Positions 6,226 to 8,760 of a stretch of 8,760 bases of DNA are shown here, piece by piece. The position numbers were made by a program, and so were the translations under genes. Origin of the DNA: CAZXCQ01 sp964639275 (GTDB lineage: Bacteria; Desulfobacterota; DSM-4660; Desulfatiglandales; Desulfatiglandaceae); NCBI GenBank assembly GCA_964639275.1, contig CAZXCQ010000265.1, forward strand, positions 1 through 8,760, written 5' to 3'. The notes beneath the pieces were generated by a model. That model searched no databases, was not told the DNA's origin, and saw nothing but the letters and a program-made list of their open reading frames with translations. Within the stretch, counting starts at the first letter, position 1, and each line of letters begins with the position of its first letter.

Positions 6226-8682
6226 TCAATAGGTTTTTGCAGATAACCCGCTTTTTTGGTTTTTGAGGATTTCGATGGTCTCCAAGATTTCCTCCCTTGT
6301 TACCCCCTGGCGTAAGGTCTCCATACGCCGCATGACCTCTGAAAACCGAAGGCCTTCGGCGGCACTGATCCACTCCAGCTGAAGCCTTTCAGGACGGATA
6401 CCCAGCCTGGACATCTTTTTGTGGACCTTTTTGATGCGTTTTTCTGTCCAGTGGTTTGCATCAATGTAATGGCAGTCACCGATATGACATCCGCTCACCA
6501 CGACAACGGGTGCCCCTTTTGAAAACCCGTGCCAGATAAACTTCTCATCCACCCGTCCGGAACACAGGGTGCGGATCAGGCGGACGTTGGGGGGATACTG
6601 GAGCCGGGATACACCGGCATAGTCGGCCCCGGCATACGAACACCAGTTGCACGCAAAGGCCAGGATCTTTTCCTGCGGATCTTCCTCAAAAAGGGCATCC
6701 ACCTGCCCGAGGACCTGGGTGTCGGTAAAATGGTTCATGGTGATGGCACCAAAGGGGCACTCTGCCGCACAGGTGCCACAACCGGCGCATGCCGCCGTGT
6801 TGACAACGGCCGGGATCTTTTTCTTCACATCCACCGCAATCGCATGATAGGGGCAGACCTCCGCACATCTTCCGCATGACTTGCAGTGCTCGGAGACCAC
6901 CTCGGAGGTGATGGGCTCCGAGGTGATCTTACCCTCATGCATCAACCGGATGGCACGTGCCGCTGCGGCCGAGGCCTGGGTGACGCTCTCCTTGATATCT
7001 TTGGGTCCCTCGGCGCACCCGGCATAAAAGAGCCCCCTTGTTGCGGCGTCCACCGGCTGCAATTTGGGGTGGGCTTCGAGGAAAAACCCATCAGGGTTTA
7101 GCTGAAGCCCCAGCATCTCCTGGAGCTTCTGGGTGCTCGATGCGGGCTTGATCCCGACGGCCAGGACGAGCATATCCAGGTCCAGGACCTGGAGCTTTCC
7201 TGTGACCGTATTTTCCACGGCCACCCTCAGTGACCCCTCAGGGGTCTCTTCAACCGATCCGGGGAGTCCCCTGATGTATTGAACCCCCAATCGCCGACTC
7301 CGCCTGTAGAGGTCTTCAAAGCCCTTTCCAAAGGCCCGGATGTCGATATAGAAGACCCTGATCTCCATATCCGGGTAGTGCTCCTTTAACAGGAGCGTGC
7401 CCTTGACTGTATTCATACAGCAGACATTGGAGCAGTAGTCGCTGCCTTTTCTTGCAGAACGGGACCCGACGCACTGGACAAAACCGATGGATCGGGGTCT
7501 CTTCCGGTCGGTGGGACGGATCAGTTCGCCCCTGGTCGGCCCCCCGGCATTGATCAGACGTTCAAATTCGAGGCTTGTCAGGACATTTTCAAATCTTGTA
7601 TATCCATACTCGTCAAGCTCCGTAGGGTCATAGACCTCCAGCCCGGTGGCCACGATGATCGACCCCACCTCCTCCACGATCTCCTCATCAGACATGCGAA
7701 AATTGATACACCCCTTGTCGCAGGCATCCACGCACTTTGCGCAAACGACCGGGTTGTGCCCCAGGCACTCATGGATGTTTATGACATAGGCGGAGGGTAC
7801 GGCCTGTGGAAATGGGCTAAAGATGGCCCGCCGGGATGACAACCCGAGATCGAACTCGTCAGGCCGAACCACAGGGCAGACCTTGGTGCACTCGCCGCAG
7901 GCCGTACACTCCTTCTCATCCACATATCGGGCCTTTTTGAGGATCTTTACCTGGAAGTTGCCCACGTACCCCTTGACGGCCACTACTTCGCTCATTGTCA
8001 GGAGCTTGATCCGGGGATGTCGACCGACATCCGTCATCTTCGGACCGAGTATTCAGATGGAACAGTCCATGGTGGGAAAGGTCTTATCCAGCTGTGCCAT
8101 TGTCCCACCGATTGAGGGCCTCTTTTCCACCAAGACCACATCAAATCCGTTGTCGGCCAGGTCCAGGGCCGCCTGAATTCCTGCAACACCCCCTCCGATG
8201 ATCAGGCTTCGCCGGGTGAGGGGGAGCACCTCTTCATAGAGGGGCCTGAGGTGGCGTACGCGGGAGACCGCCATCTTGACCAGATCTGTGGCCTTGGCTG
8301 TTGCCGGCTCTGGCGCGTCCATATGTACCCAGCTGCATTGCTCACGAAGGTTTGCCATCTCCAGCAGATAGGGGTTGAGACCGACCGCCTTGGCCATCTG
8401 CCGGAAGGTGGGTTCATGGAGCCTGGGTGAACAGGATGCAATCACTATCCGATCCAGACCGTGTTCCAGGATATCATCCTTGATCTGCTTCTGGCCGGGT
8501 TCGGAACAGGCATAGCCCACGTCCTTTGAGACGATCACATCGTCGAGCCGGGCAGCGGATTCAGCCACCCTTTTGCAATCCACTGTCTGGGCAATATTTA
8601 ACCCGCAGTGGCAGACATAGACCCCCACCCGGGCCCCTTCCTCCACCGCATTTGGTGGTGCTGCTAACGCCTCTTGTTTCAT
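6226..8682 (-). CDS. hdrA: Selenocysteine-containing HdrA-MvhD fusion (heterodisulfide reductase-type electron-bifurcating subunit)
   Basis: This is a single 818-residue selenoprotein gene read through TGA 8053-8055 as Sec210. HdrA is the FAD and iron-sulfur core of cytoplasmic Hdr complexes and splits electron pairs between a disulfide or other acceptor and ferredoxin. In order: an N-terminal domain (C24, C26, C59, C84); a Rossmann FAD motif G-G-G-V-A-G-I-Q-A-A (163-172); T-M-D-C-S-I-U-I-L-G-P-K-M (204-216); an inserted ferredoxin domain (C259, C262, C265, C269; C306, C314, C317, C321, C325); C404-x12-C417-x3-C421-C422, the spacing of the FAD-adjacent cluster in the methanogen HdrA structure; two C-terminal [4Fe-4S] motifs (C600/603/606/610 and C632/635/638/642); and an MvhD-like domain (about 670-795; C678, C681, C707, C732, C737), the usual entry point for electrons from a hydrogenase or dehydrogenase. 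ATG 8680-8682 follows a weak AAAGAGA. No HdrB or HdrC is in view. Confidence 0.92.
8008..8046 (-). promoter_or_regulatory. Candidate bacterial SECIS element for the HdrA Sec codon
   Basis: On the mRNA strand, GGAUGUC (8032-8026) pairs perfectly with GACAUCC (8021-8015) around the 4-base loop GGUC (8025-8022). A lower helix GGUCCG (8046-8041) with CGGAUC (8013-8008, one G-U) extends it across an internal loop. The first loop G is 27 bases after the UGA, within the range known for bacterial SECIS hairpins, and a G at the start of the loop is the main conserved feature; the E. coli fdhF SECIS also has GGUC there. SelB would bind this loop and deliver Sec-tRNA. The element is inside the coding sequence. 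Confidence 0.82.
8053..8055 (-). other. In-frame UGA read as selenocysteine (Sec210)
   Basis: The codon TGA (tca on the plus strand) stands between C-S-I and I-L-G-P-K-M. In HdrA homologues this CxxC-like position holds Cys or, in some methanogens and Desulfobacterota, Sec. The frame continues without shift for 608 residues after it. Confidence 0.88.
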
Positions 8683-8760
8683 TTTATTCTCTTTCTATAG
8701 CTTCTTCGTAGCCGTTCACAGGTTCAGCGTTAGAAACAAAGACAAGATTGAAGACCCGGA
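8683..8760. repeat. Non-coding end of window with repeat-like sequence
   Basis: The block cgttcacaggttcag at 8713-8737 matches 3574-3598. The following bases to about 8756 resemble 4055-4095 read on the minus strand. No gene starts or ends here, so the HdrA gene is either first in its transcript or follows a gene beyond the window. I see no convincing -35/-10 pair. Confidence 0.5.

Noticed and set aside
6226..8037. A separate 603-residue HdrA-like gene starting at ATG 8037, with a 209-residue gene (8053-8682) upstream
   Set aside because: The split falls inside a conserved motif at a TGA with a SECIS-like hairpin, both parts share one frame, and no ribosome binding site precedes ATG 8037. 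One selenoprotein gene explains it better than two genes or a nonsense pseudogene.

Overview
The window looks like chromosomal DNA of an anaerobic bacterium, most likely Desulfobacterota (the former Deltaproteobacteria, sulfate-reducer or syntroph type). The basis is the pairing of an HdrA-MvhD fusion with an in-frame selenocysteine codon and a separate-subunit ADP-forming acetyl-CoA synthetase. The intergenic DNA also carries short palindromic repeats of the 'CCGGAATCCAG' kind, common in that phylum. The taxonomic call is inference; no rRNA or other marker gene is present.

Layout, left to right. Bases 1-201 (+) are the C-terminal end of a GDP-mannose 4,6-dehydratase-like sugar-nucleotide enzyme. 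A 296-bp spacer (202-497) is a mosaic of short repeats. Bases 498-1247 (+) encode a metallo-beta-lactamase-fold hydrolase. It converges on an overlapping acdA-acdB pair on the minus strand (acdA 2184-3551, acdB 1510-2190), the alpha and beta subunits of an ADP-forming acyl/acetyl-CoA synthetase that makes ATP from an acyl-CoA. Bases 3552-4193 hold no convincing gene but two nested or adjacent inverted-repeat structures. Bases 4194-5789 (-) encode a 531-residue protein of unknown function with a GNAT-like segment. Bases 5790-6225 hold two more repeat elements and a strong bidirectional terminator. Bases 6226-8682 (-) encode one 818-residue HdrA-MvhD fusion. The final 78 bases are non-coding and repeat-like.

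The main result is that the last gene is split only on paper. A TGA at 8053-8055 interrupts the motif T-M-D-C-S-I-(TGA)-I-L-G-P-K-M. It falls exactly where HdrA homologues carry cysteine or selenocysteine, both halves are in the same frame, and the TGA is followed at the right distance by a hairpin with a GGUC loop, a good bacterial SECIS candidate. This should be read as selenocysteine (U210), not as two genes or a pseudogene.

Functionally, HdrA-MvhD (flavin-based electron bifurcation) and AcdAB (substrate-level ATP from acyl-CoA) both fit anaerobic energy metabolism, but they are not in one operon here and no HdrB/HdrC or electron-input subunit is visible. The other striking aspect is the intergenic DNA: at least three repeat families fill almost every gap between genes.
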